A stretch of DNA of 64,000 nucleotides from Muricauda sp. MAR_2010_75 (GCF_000745185.1 NZ_JQNJ01000001.1:1635501-1699500); one strand, 5' to 3'; shown: positions 54,810-63,535, counted from the stretch's first letter. Program-made: numbers and translations. Notes: generated by a model not told the origin, from the sequence alone.

Positions 54810-55048
54810 AGGCTAGAGGTGTCTTCAACAATGTCCAGCTCAATAAGTTGCGCCAAAGATCGTCTAATGGCAATGTGACTTCCGCTTAAATTGATGTAAA
54901 TGGGATCTTTTAGTGGGGCAATTTGAACCAGTTCAACGCTGTTGCCGGGCAAACAACCCAGTTCCAACAGTTTTATGGGAAGAACGTGTTCCGAAAAATC
55001 CTTTATGATTCCCTTTTGTCCGTATACCAAATCCGCTACCGTTGCCAC
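54806..55048 (-). CDS. feoA: Ferrous iron transport protein A
   Basis: The 80-residue SH3-like protein supports FeoB. It begins with GTG, then ATVADLVYGQKGIIKDF and LPIKLLELGCLPGNSVELVQIAPLKDPIYINLSG, the usual FeoA layout. Its end overlaps the feoB start by 4 bp. A small palindrome (CTAAA at 55048-55052 with TTTAG at 55057-55061) touches the start codon, but a regulator role is not clear. Confidence 0.93.
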   Translation of the reverse strand: MATVADLVYGQKGIIKDFSEHVLPIKLLELGCLPGNSVELVQIAPLKDPIYINLSGSHIAIRRSLAQLIELDIVEDTSSL

Positions 55049-55134
55049 TAAACTTATTTAGATTGAATTTAATTAAGGGCAAAAATAAGTAAAAAAGACA
55101 AAACAGAATCCTTAAAAGGTAAGAAAGGTTTGGT

Positions 55135-55809
55135 CTATTCCGTATAACTGTCCTTAAGGATTTTGAGGTCTTCCAACAATTTATTGATTTCTTCGGGATC
55201 GGTGCCATCGTAAAACCCCCTGATCCTTCGTTCTTTGTCCACCAAAATGAAATTCTCGGTATGGATCATGTCGTATGGACCACCGTCTCCATCGGTTTTA
55301 ACGGCCAGATACGACTTTCTTGCCATTTCATAAATCTGTTTTTTATCACCCGTCACCAAGTTCCATTTGCTGTCGATGACCCCTTTTTCCAATGCATATT
55401 TTTTTAATTGAGGCACGGAATCTATTACTGGGGTAACTGAATGGGAGAGCAAAAGGACTTCATCGTCGTCTAAAATGGCATCTTGTACCTTTGCCATGTT
55501 TTTGGTCATAATAGGACATATGGTGGGGCAAGTGGTAAAGAAGAAATCGGCCACATAAATTTTGTCCTTATAATCGTCCTGCGTGATGGTTTTCCCGTTT
55601 TGGTTGGTGAATTTGAAATCCGCAATACGGTGATATTTCTTTTTATAGTGCAGCGTACTGTCCACCAAAGTGGGGTCTACCATGGAAGGCTGGTACACTG
55701 GAAGCATCTTTTTGGGTTGCAGGGCATTGTAGAACAAATAGATGATTACAGCTGATAAACACAGTAAGACAATTCCAAAAAGCTTGTATTTGGCAAAAAA
55801 CGTTTTCAC
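55135..55809 (-). CDS. SCO-family (SCO1/SenC) copper chaperone-like protein
   Basis: The 224-residue membrane-anchored protein has one N-terminal helix (FGIVLLCLSAVIIYLFYNAL) and a thioredoxin-like domain. The copper-binding Cys pair C94 and C98 (FFTTCPTICPIM) and the later conserved His (MIHTENFILVD) are present. SCO proteins deliver copper to cytochrome oxidase or act as redox factors. The start is a GTG at 55809, since no ATG precedes the helix. It lies 86 bp upstream of feoA on the same strand. Confidence 0.93.
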   Translation of the reverse strand: MKTFFAKYKLFGIVLLCLSAVIIYLFYNALQPKKMLPVYQPSMVDPTLVDSTLHYKKKYHRIADFKFTNQNGKTITQDDYKDKIYVADFFFTTCPTICPIMTKNMAKVQDAILDDDEVLLLSHSVTPVIDSVPQLKKYALEKGVIDSKWNLVTGDKKQIYEMARKSYLAVKTDGDGGPYDMIHTENFILVDKERRIRGFYDGTDPEEINKLLEDLKILKDSYTE

Positions 55810-55928
55810 ACTACAAAATTACGGTCACCGGGAAGATCCATCAAGCGAAAAACGAAGTTTTGTTGCCAAAACTTTCTTAAAACGCAGAAGCCTAGGTTTT
55901 GTGGTTTTTTTATGACTTTGTAAAAGTT

Positions 55929-55936
55929 TACTTTTG
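55929..55936 (+). promoter_or_regulatory. Candidate -7 box of rseP
   Basis: TACTTTTG matches TAnnTTTG exactly, 23 bp before the rseP ATG at 55960. A TTTTG at 55897-55901 is too distant (27 bp gap) to be a standard -33 element. Confidence 0.4.
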
Positions 55937-55959
55937 TGCGTTTTAACAAATGACTGCTG

Positions 55960-57315
55960 ATGAGTCCCATATTGATACAGACTATACAATTCTTTTTAAG
56001 CCTATCCTTGCTCATTGTTCTGCACGAGCTGGGGCATTTTATTCCAGCAAAGATCTTTAAGACAAGGGTTGAAAAATTCTATTTGTTCTTTGATGTAAAA
56101 TTTTCCCTTTTCAAAAAGAAAATAGGGGAGACCGTATATGGAATTGGATGGTTGCCTCTGGGAGGTTATGTAAAGATTTCCGGGATGATCGATGAGAGCA
56201 TGGATACCGAACAGATGAAAGAAGAGCCCAAGCCTTGGGAATTCCGGAGCAAACCGGCCTGGCAACGACTGATCATTATGTTGGGAGGGGTAACCGTAAA
56301 TTTTGTTCTGGCCGTTATCATTTATATCGGGATGGCCTATGCCTATGGTGATCAGTACATTCCCATGGACAGTTTGCGTGATGGTGTTTGGGTGACCGAA
56401 AAGGAAATTGGTGATGAGCTGGGCATACAGACAGGAGATAAGATACTGGCCGTTGATGGCAATGAAATTGAATCTTTCGACAATGTTTTTGTGGAACTCA
56501 TCAATGGAAACAACATTACTATTGAACGTGATGGCCAACAAATTGAAAAGGAAATCCCAATTGATTTCATTGCCACCTTGCTGGAAGATGAGGATAAGAT
56601 TCGATTTTTGAGCTTTAGGGTACCTTTTGTGGTAAACAAAATTCCCAAAAGCTCCCACAACAAAACAGCAGGATTTCAACGCAAGGATGAGTTTCTCTCC
56701 ATAAACGGCACAGAGGCCATCTATAGGGATCAAGTGATGGACCTTTTGGAAGCAAATAAGGGTAATGACGTTGATGTGGTCGTAAAGCGTGAAGATGGAT
56801 CCCGAGCCAATGTAATGGCCAAAGTGAATGATGAAGGAAAATTGGGCTTGGAAGTAGGGGGGTATACCATGCAAGACCTTCAAGAGGATGGTTTTTTTGA
56901 AATCAAGACCCAAAAATATTCCTTTATGGAGGCCATTCCCGCAGGGATAAATAAGGGAGTGACCACCTTGTCTAGCTACGTGAAGCAGCTTAAAAAGATT
57001 TTTAATCCGCAGACGGGAGCCTATAAAGGCGTTGGTGGTTTTGCCGCGATTGGAAGTATGTTTCCCGGTACTTGGAATTGGGCCGCTTTTTGGTCCACAA
57101 CTGCGTTGATCTCCATTATTTTGGCCTTTATGAACATTTTGCCCATCCCTGCTTTGGATGGAGGACATGTGATGTTCTTGCTCTACGAAATGATCACCGG
57201 ACGCAAACCAAGCGATAAGTTTTTGGAGTATGCCCAGATGATCGGGTTCTTTTTATTGATTGCGTTGTTGTTGTTTGCCAATGGCAACGATTTGTATAAA
57301 TGGCTTTTTAAATAG
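55960..57315 (+). CDS. rseP: RIP metalloprotease RseP (site-2 protease)
   Basis: The 451-residue inner-membrane zinc protease cleaves anti-sigma factors and remnant signal peptides. The zinc motif HELGH is at residues 22-26. Two PDZ-like parts follow (residues about 125-300), and the second metal/active-site motif MNILPIPALDGGHV lies near 400. Length equals family size. It stands alone, upstream of tRNA-Asn. The antisense strand carries a long open frame over nearly all of the gene, which is a shadow. Confidence 0.96.
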   Translation: MSPILIQTIQFFLSLSLLIVLHELGHFIPAKIFKTRVEKFYLFFDVKFSLFKKKIGETVYGIGWLPLGGYVKISGMIDESMDTEQMKEEPKPWEFRSKPAWQRLIIMLGGVTVNFVLAVIIYIGMAYAYGDQYIPMDSLRDGVWVTEKEIGDELGIQTGDKILAVDGNEIESFDNVFVELINGNNITIERDGQQIEKEIPIDFIATLLEDEDKIRFLSFRVPFVVNKIPKSSHNKTAGFQRKDEFLSINGTEAIYRDQVMDLLEANKGNDVDVVVKREDGSRANVMAKVNDEGKLGLEVGGYTMQDLQEDGFFEIKTQKYSFMEAIPAGINKGVTTLSSYVKQLKKIFNPQTGAYKGVGGFAAIGSMFPGTWNWAAFWSTTALISIILAFMNILPIPALDGGHVMFLLYEMITGRKPSDKFLEYAQMIGFFLLIALLLFANGNDLYKWLFK

Positions 57316-57383
57316 AAAAGCGAATTTTTTGCTTGTAGTGTTTTAAAGAAACACATATATTTGCACCCGCTTAGGATAAAAAT

Positions 57384-57457
57384 TCCTCCTTAGCTCAGTT
57401 GGTTAGAGCATCTGACTGTTAATCAGAGGGTCCTTGGTTCGAGCCCAAGAGGGGGAG
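57384..57457 (+). tRNA. tRNA-Asn (GTT anticodon)
   Basis: The 74-nt cloverleaf has an acceptor stem of TCCTCCT paired with AGGGGGA, with one G-U pair, a D-loop AGTTGGTTAGA and a T-arm with GGTTCGAGCC. The anticodon GTT at 57418-57420 reads AAC/AAU. The CCA end is not encoded. It lies 68 bp after rseP. Confidence 0.97.
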
Positions 57458-57467
57458 CTTCAAAATC

Positions 57468-57499
57468 AAGCGGTTATGAAATTTCATAACCGCTTTTTC
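57468..57499 (+). terminator. Terminator after tRNA-Asn
   Basis: AAGCGGTTATG (57468-57478) and CATAACCGCTT (57485-57495) form a perfect 11-bp stem with a 6-nt AAATTT loop, followed by TTTCTTTTT. Confidence 0.92.
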
Positions 57500-57506
57500 T
57501 TTTTGA

Positions 57507-57528
57507 CGGCGTGCTTTCGGCGTGCTTT
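57507..57528 (+). repeat. Tandem 11-bp direct repeat next to tRNA-Asn
   Basis: CGGCGTGCTTT occurs twice with no spacer (57507-57517 and 57518-57528) and is followed by a T-run. It lies just after the tRNA terminator, where mobile elements often have their attachment or recombinase-binding sites. No second copy of the tRNA end (GAGGGGGAG) was found elsewhere in the window. The rest of the stretch up to 57638 has no gene. Confidence 0.6.
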
Positions 57529-57638
57529 TTTGGCTGATTTAATTTTGAGAAAAGTATTCCAGTTTCCAAACTTTAAATTGTCAAGAAAACCAAAAAGCCT
57601 TAATATTGGTGTAAAATCATTCCTACCAATTAGCTGTC

Positions 57639-57908
57639 ATGCAAGTAATCTGTGTCCAAGAGGAAGCTTTTTATGCCCTGTTCGAAAAGGTGATCGAACA
57701 CATTGAATCCAATAGGCAGGACAAGACGGAGAAATGGATCGACGGGGAGGAGGCCATGTCCATCCTAAAGATAAAATCCACCACTACCCTTCAAAAATTG
57801 AGGGATGAGGGGAAGATTAGGTTCTCCCAACCCCAAAAGAAGATTATACTTTACGACAGGGACTCCATAACCGAATATATCGAGAAACATGCCAGAGAAA
57901 CCTTTTAG
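57639..57908 (+). CDS. Helix-turn-helix (excisionase-like) protein
   Basis: The 89-residue protein has an N-terminal helical part (EEAFYALFEKVIEHIES), then a winged-helix region: WIDGEEAMSILKIKSTTTLQKLRDEGKIRFSQ, ending LYDRDSITEYIEKHARETF. Short proteins of this type in Bacteroidota commonly sit in mobile or integrated elements. Its position downstream of a tRNA with a tandem repeat supports this. Start at ATG 57639. The next gene begins 2 bp later. Confidence 0.8.
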   Translation: MQVICVQEEAFYALFEKVIEHIESNRQDKTEKWIDGEEAMSILKIKSTTTLQKLRDEGKIRFSQPQKKIILYDRDSITEYIEKHARETF

Positions 57909-57910
57909 AC

Positions 57911-58180
57911 ATGGAAAAAGACATCAAGATCGACACAAAGTTCAAACAGGCCTTTAATCTGGGATACCGCTTGGCCAAGGAACTGGACCTGAAATCCCAC
58001 ATATTCCAGAACCAAGAAAAGACCATGTCCTCAAACCCCATGCATTTGGGGATGCAACAATATATCGACGAAGCAAAACTTTCCAAGGGCAAACAACAGG
58101 AAAATTCAACCGACAAGAATCAAACGGATGTTTCCAAAAAGGGAAGAGACAAATCCCGAGGGGAAGATTTAAGTCTTTAA
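57911..58180 (+). CDS. Small hydrophilic protein of the putative integrated element
   Basis: The 89-residue protein is charged: MEKDIKIDTKFKQAFNLGYRL, then SHIFQNQEKTMSSNPMHLGMQQYIDEAKL and a Lys/Gln/Ser-rich tail. No domain or hydrophobic segment was recognised. It is read directly after the helix-turn-helix gene (2-bp spacing). Function unknown; the neighbours suggest it belongs to a mobile or mobilisable element. Confidence 0.65.
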   Translation: MEKDIKIDTKFKQAFNLGYRLAKELDLKSHIFQNQEKTMSSNPMHLGMQQYIDEAKLSKGKQQENSTDKNQTDVSKKGRDKSRGEDLSL

Positions 58181-58197
58181 ATGTATAGTGAAGCTAT

Positions 58198-59608
58198 TTA
58201 ATCCAATATCTGGAAAGAACGTTTAACGGCTATTTCAACATCCGAAAACAGCCCGGAGCTATAGGAAAGAATGCTTACGGCCTCATTGTCTTCGATCAGA
58301 AATTCGATTTCCGAGCCATGCTTTTGGTTGTAGAACCTGTTCTTCCCGATGTAGTGGTAATCCAGGCTGTCAACCTCACCGGTCCCATGATCTATCGACT
58401 CCCATAAGGTCCCCCTTTCGTCAAAGTCATAGGTTATCGTGCCCGTTCCCCATTGAAAGGTGCCTTCATACAGTACACGACGACCATTGGGTTCAACCCT
58501 CTTCGGAGCTTCCATGCCAAATATTTCATTGGCAATCTGTTCCGCTATCATCGGGGCATTGCTGGGTTCGGCATTGGTAAGTACCACTATGGACATATTC
58601 TCCTTTGGATAATGGAACACCGCCGCAAAATCGGTAAATGCCCCGCCAGTGTGCCCCATTTTAAAATGGCTGCCCGAAAACCCCATTCTTGTACCCAGAC
58701 CATAGGGAATTTTCAACCCGTTGGACAATATGGTTTCCGATTGCATCAATTCATAGTTCATTTTAGATATGAGCTCTCCATTTTGCAAAGCTATCATAAT
58801 GGCCAACAAATCTTTCCGCCGAGGCACAGATTCCCCCTTGTCCCTTCAACTGTTCAAAGATTTTTGAGCCATCCAGGTACCTGGCCATGGGATTGTCCAT
58901 AAGAAACGTAAGGCTGTATCCATTGCTGAACTGTCCTGACGAGCAAAGCCCGAAATTTTTGAGCCCAAGTGGAACAGAAAAATAGTTGTGCAGGAACCCA
59001 CCATAATCCATTTGGACAACCCTTTCAATAAGCAAGGATAGCAACAGATATCCTGGAGTGTTATTATAGGCCCAAACCTCATTGGGTGGGGAATTCATTC
59101 TTTGGGGGGTCAAATAGTCAAATATTTTTTCATTGCGTATATCAATCCCTTTGTATTGTCGCAAACTATCGGCAAGTTCGGTCATCAAGGTCAGCCCGGA
59201 AGTATGGTTGAGCAGGTTCTTGATCTTGATTTTTGAATACGATTTGGGAAGCTCAGGAAAATACTGGGTGATCGGATGTTCTATCGAGAGCCTGCCTTCT
59301 TCCTGTAACTTCAAAATTCCGATTGCGGTAATAAGTTTTGTTATGGATGCTATGGGAAAGATGGACTTTGGATGTATTTGTTCAACCTTGGTCGTGTCCG
59401 TAAATCCAAATCCTTTACGATAGACGATGCTGTCCTTTATCGATATCCCGACGGATGCCCCGGGAATGTCCTTGTCGAAAATCAAATGATCGACCATGGC
59501 ATCTATTTTTACTATGTCGACCCTAGGCTCGATCAATTCCTGTACCGTGTCTCGTTTACAGCACAACAATGAAAACCAGATCAAAAAAAGAACAGCTAAT
59601 TTTTTCAT
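58198..59608 (-). pseudogene. Frameshifted serine hydrolase (beta-lactamase family)
   Basis: Two overlapping minus-strand frames together make one serine hydrolase. The first (59608-58763) starts with a lipoprotein signal (MKKLAVLFLIWFSLLCC), contains SITK and YNNTPG motifs and runs as far as GICASAE before changing to unrelated residues. The second (58827-58198) continues with DLLAIMIALQNGE and contains GHTGGA. Removing one A from the AAA at 58813-58815 (minus strand GAAAGAT) would rejoin ASAE to DLLAI. It is either a pseudogene with one inserted base or a sequencing error. It overlaps the intact paralogue's stop by 4 bp. Confidence 0.85.
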
Positions 59609-61050
59609 TCTTGCTTTCGGTACAGACCTCCCTTTTTTAACCCGTTCCAGAAATCGTTGTAGGCAATTACGTTACCGATATCATCCATCTGAAATACAAT
59701 ACGGTCCATAGGATGTGTTTCGTAACCAAATTCATTGTTGCCCAAGTAATAAAGTTTCTGGCCCTTGTAGTTGCTGTTTGTCCTTTTTCGGTATAGGTTG
59801 GGATCGTTTTCGTATTTCACGATAGACATCTTGCCCGGGCCATAAGTATAACTGTCCGTGGCTTGATAATCCCCCGTGAACCGGGACAGGTCTTCCATTT
59901 TGACTTCCATTTTCCTTAGATCCGGAAACGATTTGCCAAGGACTTCCAAAGCAACGTACCCTGCAATGTACAGTGCATCTGTGTTTGTATTGTCGGTGTT
60001 TACAAAAACAACAACACTGGTCCCTTTTTCAGGGAAGTACAGCAAAGCCGCCAATCCGGTCTTGTTGCCACCTGTGTGCCCCACCACGGGTTCTCCCTCA
60101 AACTTCCCTGTTCTCACTCCAATGCCATAGCCAGTTGAAATACCGTCCTTCAACCTCGTGGGAACACACATTTTGTGAAATGATTCCCGAGAGATGATGG
60201 TCCCGTCGGACCAGGAAAAAGGAAAACGGGCCAGTTCTTCAGCGGTTGAAGTGAGTCCACCATCACCTTTTATCCACGTCCAATGGGATCGAAAGTTGAA
60301 TTTTGAACCTTCAAGTTCAAACACGGAGGTCAACTTTGGGTCCGTTATCCTATCCTTTATCAATTTGAAATTGAGTCCAGTAGGCATATTGATGATCCGG
60401 TCGAGTTCCGCTTCAAAGGTGTTGCCTGTCACCCTTTCAATGATCTCTGCCATCAGTACATACCCGGAATTGGAGTAGTTAAAATGGGTGGATGGCCCGA
60501 AGTCGAGGGAACGGTCCTGAAAAAAGGCATAATGATCCTTAAGGGTGGGGGCTATGCCCGATGCCCTATACACACTGTCAAGAACACTGGCATAGTCCTT
60601 TAATCCGGCCGTATGGTCGAGCAGTTGTTTGAGCTTGATCCTTTTTGCCTGTTCTTTATTGGGGAAGTCGGGCAAAAGTTTATCCAAGGAAGTTTCCAAG
60701 GACAGTTTGTTTTCCTCCACCAGTTTCATCACCATCGTTGCACAGAGCAACTTTGAAACGGATGCCAACAAGAAAATGTTATCGTGCGTTACCACCTTTG
60801 TTTTGGTAGAATCAATGAATCCAAACCCGTTGCTGTAAATGGTTTCACCCTGTTTTGCCACAGCTATCGACAAGCCCATTGTTTTGTACTGGTCGATGAA
60901 GGCATGTCCTATAGAATCGATCTTGCCCGTCAATGTATGCATGTATTCCGGGGTGTTATCTTTGCCACGATCTTTATCCGGTTGGCAGGTACAAAGGATG
61001 ATCGTGATCAGGCAGATAGCCGTTGTTTTAAATGGGCCATTGGTCAACAT
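59605..61050 (-). CDS. Serine hydrolase (class C beta-lactamase-like), lipoprotein
   Basis: The 481-residue protein has a lipoprotein signal (MLTNGPFKTTAICLITIILCTCQ). The catalytic motifs are SVSK at 97-100, YSN in HFNYSNSGY and HTG in VVGHTGGNKTG. After about residue 380 it has an additional beta-rich C-terminal domain like those of the beta-lactamase/D-aminopeptidase-type esterase group. The family includes penicillin-binding proteins, esterases and peptidases, so the substrate cannot be stated. It lies just upstream of a frameshifted paralogue in the same operon, and the two look like an old tandem duplication. A far upstream start is rejected because it precedes the lipoprotein signal. 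Confidence 0.9.
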   Translation of the reverse strand: MLTNGPFKTTAICLITIILCTCQPDKDRGKDNTPEYMHTLTGKIDSIGHAFIDQYKTMGLSIAVAKQGETIYSNGFGFIDSTKTKVVTHDNIFLLASVSKLLCATMVMKLVEENKLSLETSLDKLLPDFPNKEQAKRIKLKQLLDHTAGLKDYASVLDSVYRASGIAPTLKDHYAFFQDRSLDFGPSTHFNYSNSGYVLMAEIIERVTGNTFEAELDRIINMPTGLNFKLIKDRITDPKLTSVFELEGSKFNFRSHWTWIKGDGGLTSTAEELARFPFSWSDGTIISRESFHKMCVPTRLKDGISTGYGIGVRTGKFEGEPVVGHTGGNKTGLAALLYFPEKGTSVVVFVNTDNTNTDALYIAGYVALEVLGKSFPDLRKMEVKMEDLSRFTGDYQATDSYTYGPGKMSIVKYENDPNLYRKRTNSNYKGQKLYYLGNNEFGYETHPMDRIVFQMDDIGNVIAYNDFWNGLKKGGLYRKQE

Positions 61051-61115
61051 TTTATTGCCCCCTATTGGTTTATTTATCGTAAGATACACCAAACTCAAAT
61101 AATTCATGCTGTTGA

Positions 61116-62480
61116 TCAATGCTTTACAAACACTGACCATGCAATGGCAGGGTATTGTCCGTCCGTAAGAAAATGTGGCGTACCATTTTTCCATAGGGTG
61201 GCCTTGGTTGCGTTTGCCCTTCCTGCTACATATACATCGCCATTGTCCACAAACACGGAAAATGCCTCGGAACTGCTGGAGCCACTACTTATAAGGTTTT
61301 CCGATGAAAAATGTACGGTATTGCTTTTCCACAGCTTTGCCTCCATATACGTTCCGGGAAGGTTTTCGTTCCCGGCCACATAGATGTCGCCACCATCCAC
61401 AGATACCGCTCTTCCCACACCATTGTCCTGTTGGTTCAAAAAGGCTTGTCCCACACCATTTTTCCATAGCCTGGCCAAAAAATCTGTGCCAATTTCAGCC
61501 TGCCTGTACCCAGCGATATACACATCGCCATTATCCACAAATACCGAATAGGCCACACTAAAATCCGTACTTAGGGTTTCGGCCTGTATCGCTCCGTTCG
61601 GTGCCATTTCCCATAACTTGGCTTCGGGGTATGAAGTCCCCTCGTTTTCGGAACCGACCGGATAGTCTTTGTTTTCAGATCCTGCAACATAAACCTTATT
61701 GCCATCGACAAATACCGAAAAAGCCATTGCTGCATCTTGCCCATTGGTAAGTGGGTGTGGTTCACCATTTTTCCATAACATGGCAACAGATATATTTTCA
61801 CTGTTTACCTCAAAGCCTGCTACATAAACATTACCATCATCCACAAAGACAGAATTCGCACTGGAAGGGGTCGAACCATCCGTAAGGTATTGTGGCGAAC
61901 CGTTGACCCATAGCGTGGCCTTACTGTTCACTCCCGCGGTACTTTCCCGTCCCGCCACATATACATTCTCACCAGCTACAAAAACTGAAAGTGCGTAGGT
62001 GTCGTTCGGGATTTCCGAAAGGATTTGTGGTATTCCGTTTACCCACAGTTTTGCCACTTGGTTTGCCCCGTTGCCTTCATGGCCCGCAACATATACCGTT
62101 GCCGATGCGGATACCGGAACAGCACTTACTGTGGCGGTTAACCCCGAAACGTCCCCATTGGTGGTTTCTGCATCGATGGCAAAATAATAGGTGGTACCAT
62201 TGGTCAGGTTATGGGCTTCATAGGATGTATCGTTTTCTTCATCCACTTTCACGAGTTCATCCGCAGAAGACCCCTGGTAAATGTTATAATGTGACAAGGT
62301 GGTCTCCGTATTGGCATTCCAAGATAGGGTGGCCCGTTCGTCCCCGGGCTCAGCCGACAGGCCTGTGGGCACGGTGGGCACCTGTGTCGGATCGGGTCCG
62401 TTGCCCTTGTCGTCACCGCTACAGCTTATCAGTAGGGACACTGTAAAAAACAAGGGGGTGCATTTTCGTGGAATCATCAT
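61116..62480 (-). CDS. FN3-propeller lipoprotein with seven repeats
   Basis: The 454-residue lipoprotein (LLISCSGDD) has one fibronectin type III domain (residues about 32-125) followed by seven repeats of about 40-55 residues. Each repeat has VYVAG, an ALWKNG-like segment, and the next begins after SVFVDxGD. The first repeat lacks the preceding SVFV strand and the C-terminus ends AWSVFVKH, supplying it, as in a closed seven-bladed beta-propeller. The start could be either of two adjacent ATGs (62480 or 62477). I do not recognise a named family; the protein may be a surface binding or scaffold protein. Confidence 0.8.
   Translation of the reverse strand: MMIPRKCTPLFFTVSLLISCSGDDKGNGPDPTQVPTVPTGLSAEPGDERATLSWNANTETTLSHYNIYQGSSADELVKVDEENDTSYEAHNLTNGTTYYFAIDAETTNGDVSGLTATVSAVPVSASATVYVAGHEGNGANQVAKLWVNGIPQILSEIPNDTYALSVFVAGENVYVAGRESTAGVNSKATLWVNGSPQYLTDGSTPSSANSVFVDDGNVYVAGFEVNSENISVAMLWKNGEPHPLTNGQDAAMAFSVFVDGNKVYVAGSENKDYPVGSENEGTSYPEAKLWEMAPNGAIQAETLSTDFSVAYSVFVDNGDVYIAGYRQAEIGTDFLARLWKNGVGQAFLNQQDNGVGRAVSVDGGDIYVAGNENLPGTYMEAKLWKSNTVHFSSENLISSGSSSSEAFSVFVDNGDVYVAGRANATKATLWKNGTPHFLTDGQYPAIAWSVFVKH
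62170..62310. repeat. Duplicated FN3 segment, copy 1
   Basis: This stretch of the propeller lipoprotein gene is very similar in DNA to 63231-63370 in the next gene. Shared short runs include TCCGCAGAAG, CCCCTGGTAAATG and TTATAATG, and the spacing is preserved. The second copy encodes the FN3 domain of the neighbouring lipoprotein. A fairly recent duplication or gene conversion of the N-terminal FN3 region is likely. Confidence 0.75.
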
Positions 62481-62539
62481 TTTTTTTATTTTTTTATGTG
62501 AGTTTATATGGCCCTTCACAAACAAGGCTTCAATCGATG

Positions 62540-63535
62540 TCAGTCACACTGGTACTGTAGGTTGAAATTGACGGTGCCTGAATTGGAAGTTTGGGTAATG
62601 GTACTTATGTTACCGTCACCATCAAAAGCATAATCGAAGACAAACACACTTCCATTCCCATAATCGATACTTTTTATCAAATTTTGATTTTGGTACAGAG
62701 GGTAGTGACCGAACGTTAAATAATATTGTAGATTTAAAAAATCGCCTTGTTGCAGGTCGTGTTCCTCAAAGTATTCAAGCACGGTGGTATCGTTTCCATT
62801 GGTCTGTGAAACAAGGTTTCCGCCTTCCCACTCGTATAATACCACTACCGATGGTCCTCCCGATGGATCGGTCTGGACCGCTTGGCTTATGTAGGCCCCG
62901 TTGTACCCAAAGGCTTGGTTAATCCAATTCGTGCCTGCTTCATCCAGCTCTATGAGGATATCTGTCGGCAGTCCACTTTCATTTAACGAAATGATGGTCT
63001 TAGAGCTAAAGTTCCCTTGGACAATTTCGCTGGCAACAATGGTATTGCCGGTATGCACATAAGTGCGTTGTACGTCCCCATTGGCAAGGGACACGATTTT
63101 TCCTTCACCATCATAGGTGATGTTGGTCACTGTGCCGTTATCCCCAAGCATTGAAACAATTTTGCAGTTGGCTTCAGGGGCAGCACTTACCACACGGCTT
63201 TTTGCCGAGGCACCCCCATTGATGTTTTCGGCAGCGATGGCAAAATAATAGGGGGTACCGTTGGAAAGGTCTTTGGCTTCATAGGATGTATCACCTTCTT
63301 CATCCACTTTTTCAAGGTCATCCGCAGAAGTCCCCTGGTAAATGTTATAATGGGAGAGGTCTGTTTCGATGTTGGCCTCCCAGATGAGGACAATCCGTCC
63401 ATTGCCAGGCTCTGCCGTGAGGCCGATGGGTACGCTGGGCACCTGTGTCGGACCATCGTCACTGCTGTTACAGGCCATCGCAAGCAGGGCCAATATAAAA
63501 AGTCCACCCCCTTTGGGGACGATCGTTGTTTTCAT
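62540..63535 (-). CDS. FN3-domain lipoprotein
   Basis: The 331-residue protein has a lipoprotein signal (MKTTIVPKGGGLFILALLAMAC). An FN3 domain follows (residues about 30-120), nearly the same as in the next gene on the left. The C-terminal part (about 125-330) carries YD-like motifs: NITYDGEGKIVSLANGD, SLNESGLPTDI, IDYGNGSVFVFDYAFDGDGNISTITQ. Such segments in Bacteroidota form RHS-like or beta-sheet surface domains. Function unknown. It is divergent from the propeller/sensor gene starting at 63699. Confidence 0.78.
   Translation of the reverse strand: MKTTIVPKGGGLFILALLAMACNSSDDGPTQVPSVPIGLTAEPGNGRIVLIWEANIETDLSHYNIYQGTSADDLEKVDEEGDTSYEAKDLSNGTPYYFAIAAENINGGASAKSRVVSAAPEANCKIVSMLGDNGTVTNITYDGEGKIVSLANGDVQRTYVHTGNTIVASEIVQGNFSSKTIISLNESGLPTDILIELDEAGTNWINQAFGYNGAYISQAVQTDPSGGPSVVVLYEWEGGNLVSQTNGNDTTVLEYFEEHDLQQGDFLNLQYYLTFGHYPLYQNQNLIKSIDYGNGSVFVFDYAFDGDGNISTITQTSNSGTVNFNLQYQCD
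63231..63370. repeat. Duplicated FN3 segment, copy 2
   Basis: Second copy of the DNA repeated at 62170-62310; see that entry for the shared runs. Copies lie in the same orientation about 1.06 kb apart, each in the N-terminal part of a lipoprotein gene. Confidence 0.75.

Noticed and set aside
55048..55061. Palindrome CTAAA-CTTA-TTTAG at the feoA start as a Fur/DtxR site
   Set aside because: Short, overlaps the start codon and differs from the palindrome near the DtxR gene; not enough to call.
56002..57168. 388-residue open frame on the strand opposite rseP
   Set aside because: It mirrors rseP exactly, has no recognisable motif, and rseP is clearly real; low stop frequency on the antisense strand explains it.
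57434..57706. 90-residue frame running from the tRNA into the helix-turn-helix gene
   Set aside because: It starts in the tRNA and crosses its terminator hairpin; it overlaps the helix-turn-helix gene in another frame and has no known domain.
58763..58827. Two separate serine hydrolase genes with a 65-bp overlap
   Set aside because: Each part lacks half of the family motifs, and removing one A rejoins them into one continuous family match.
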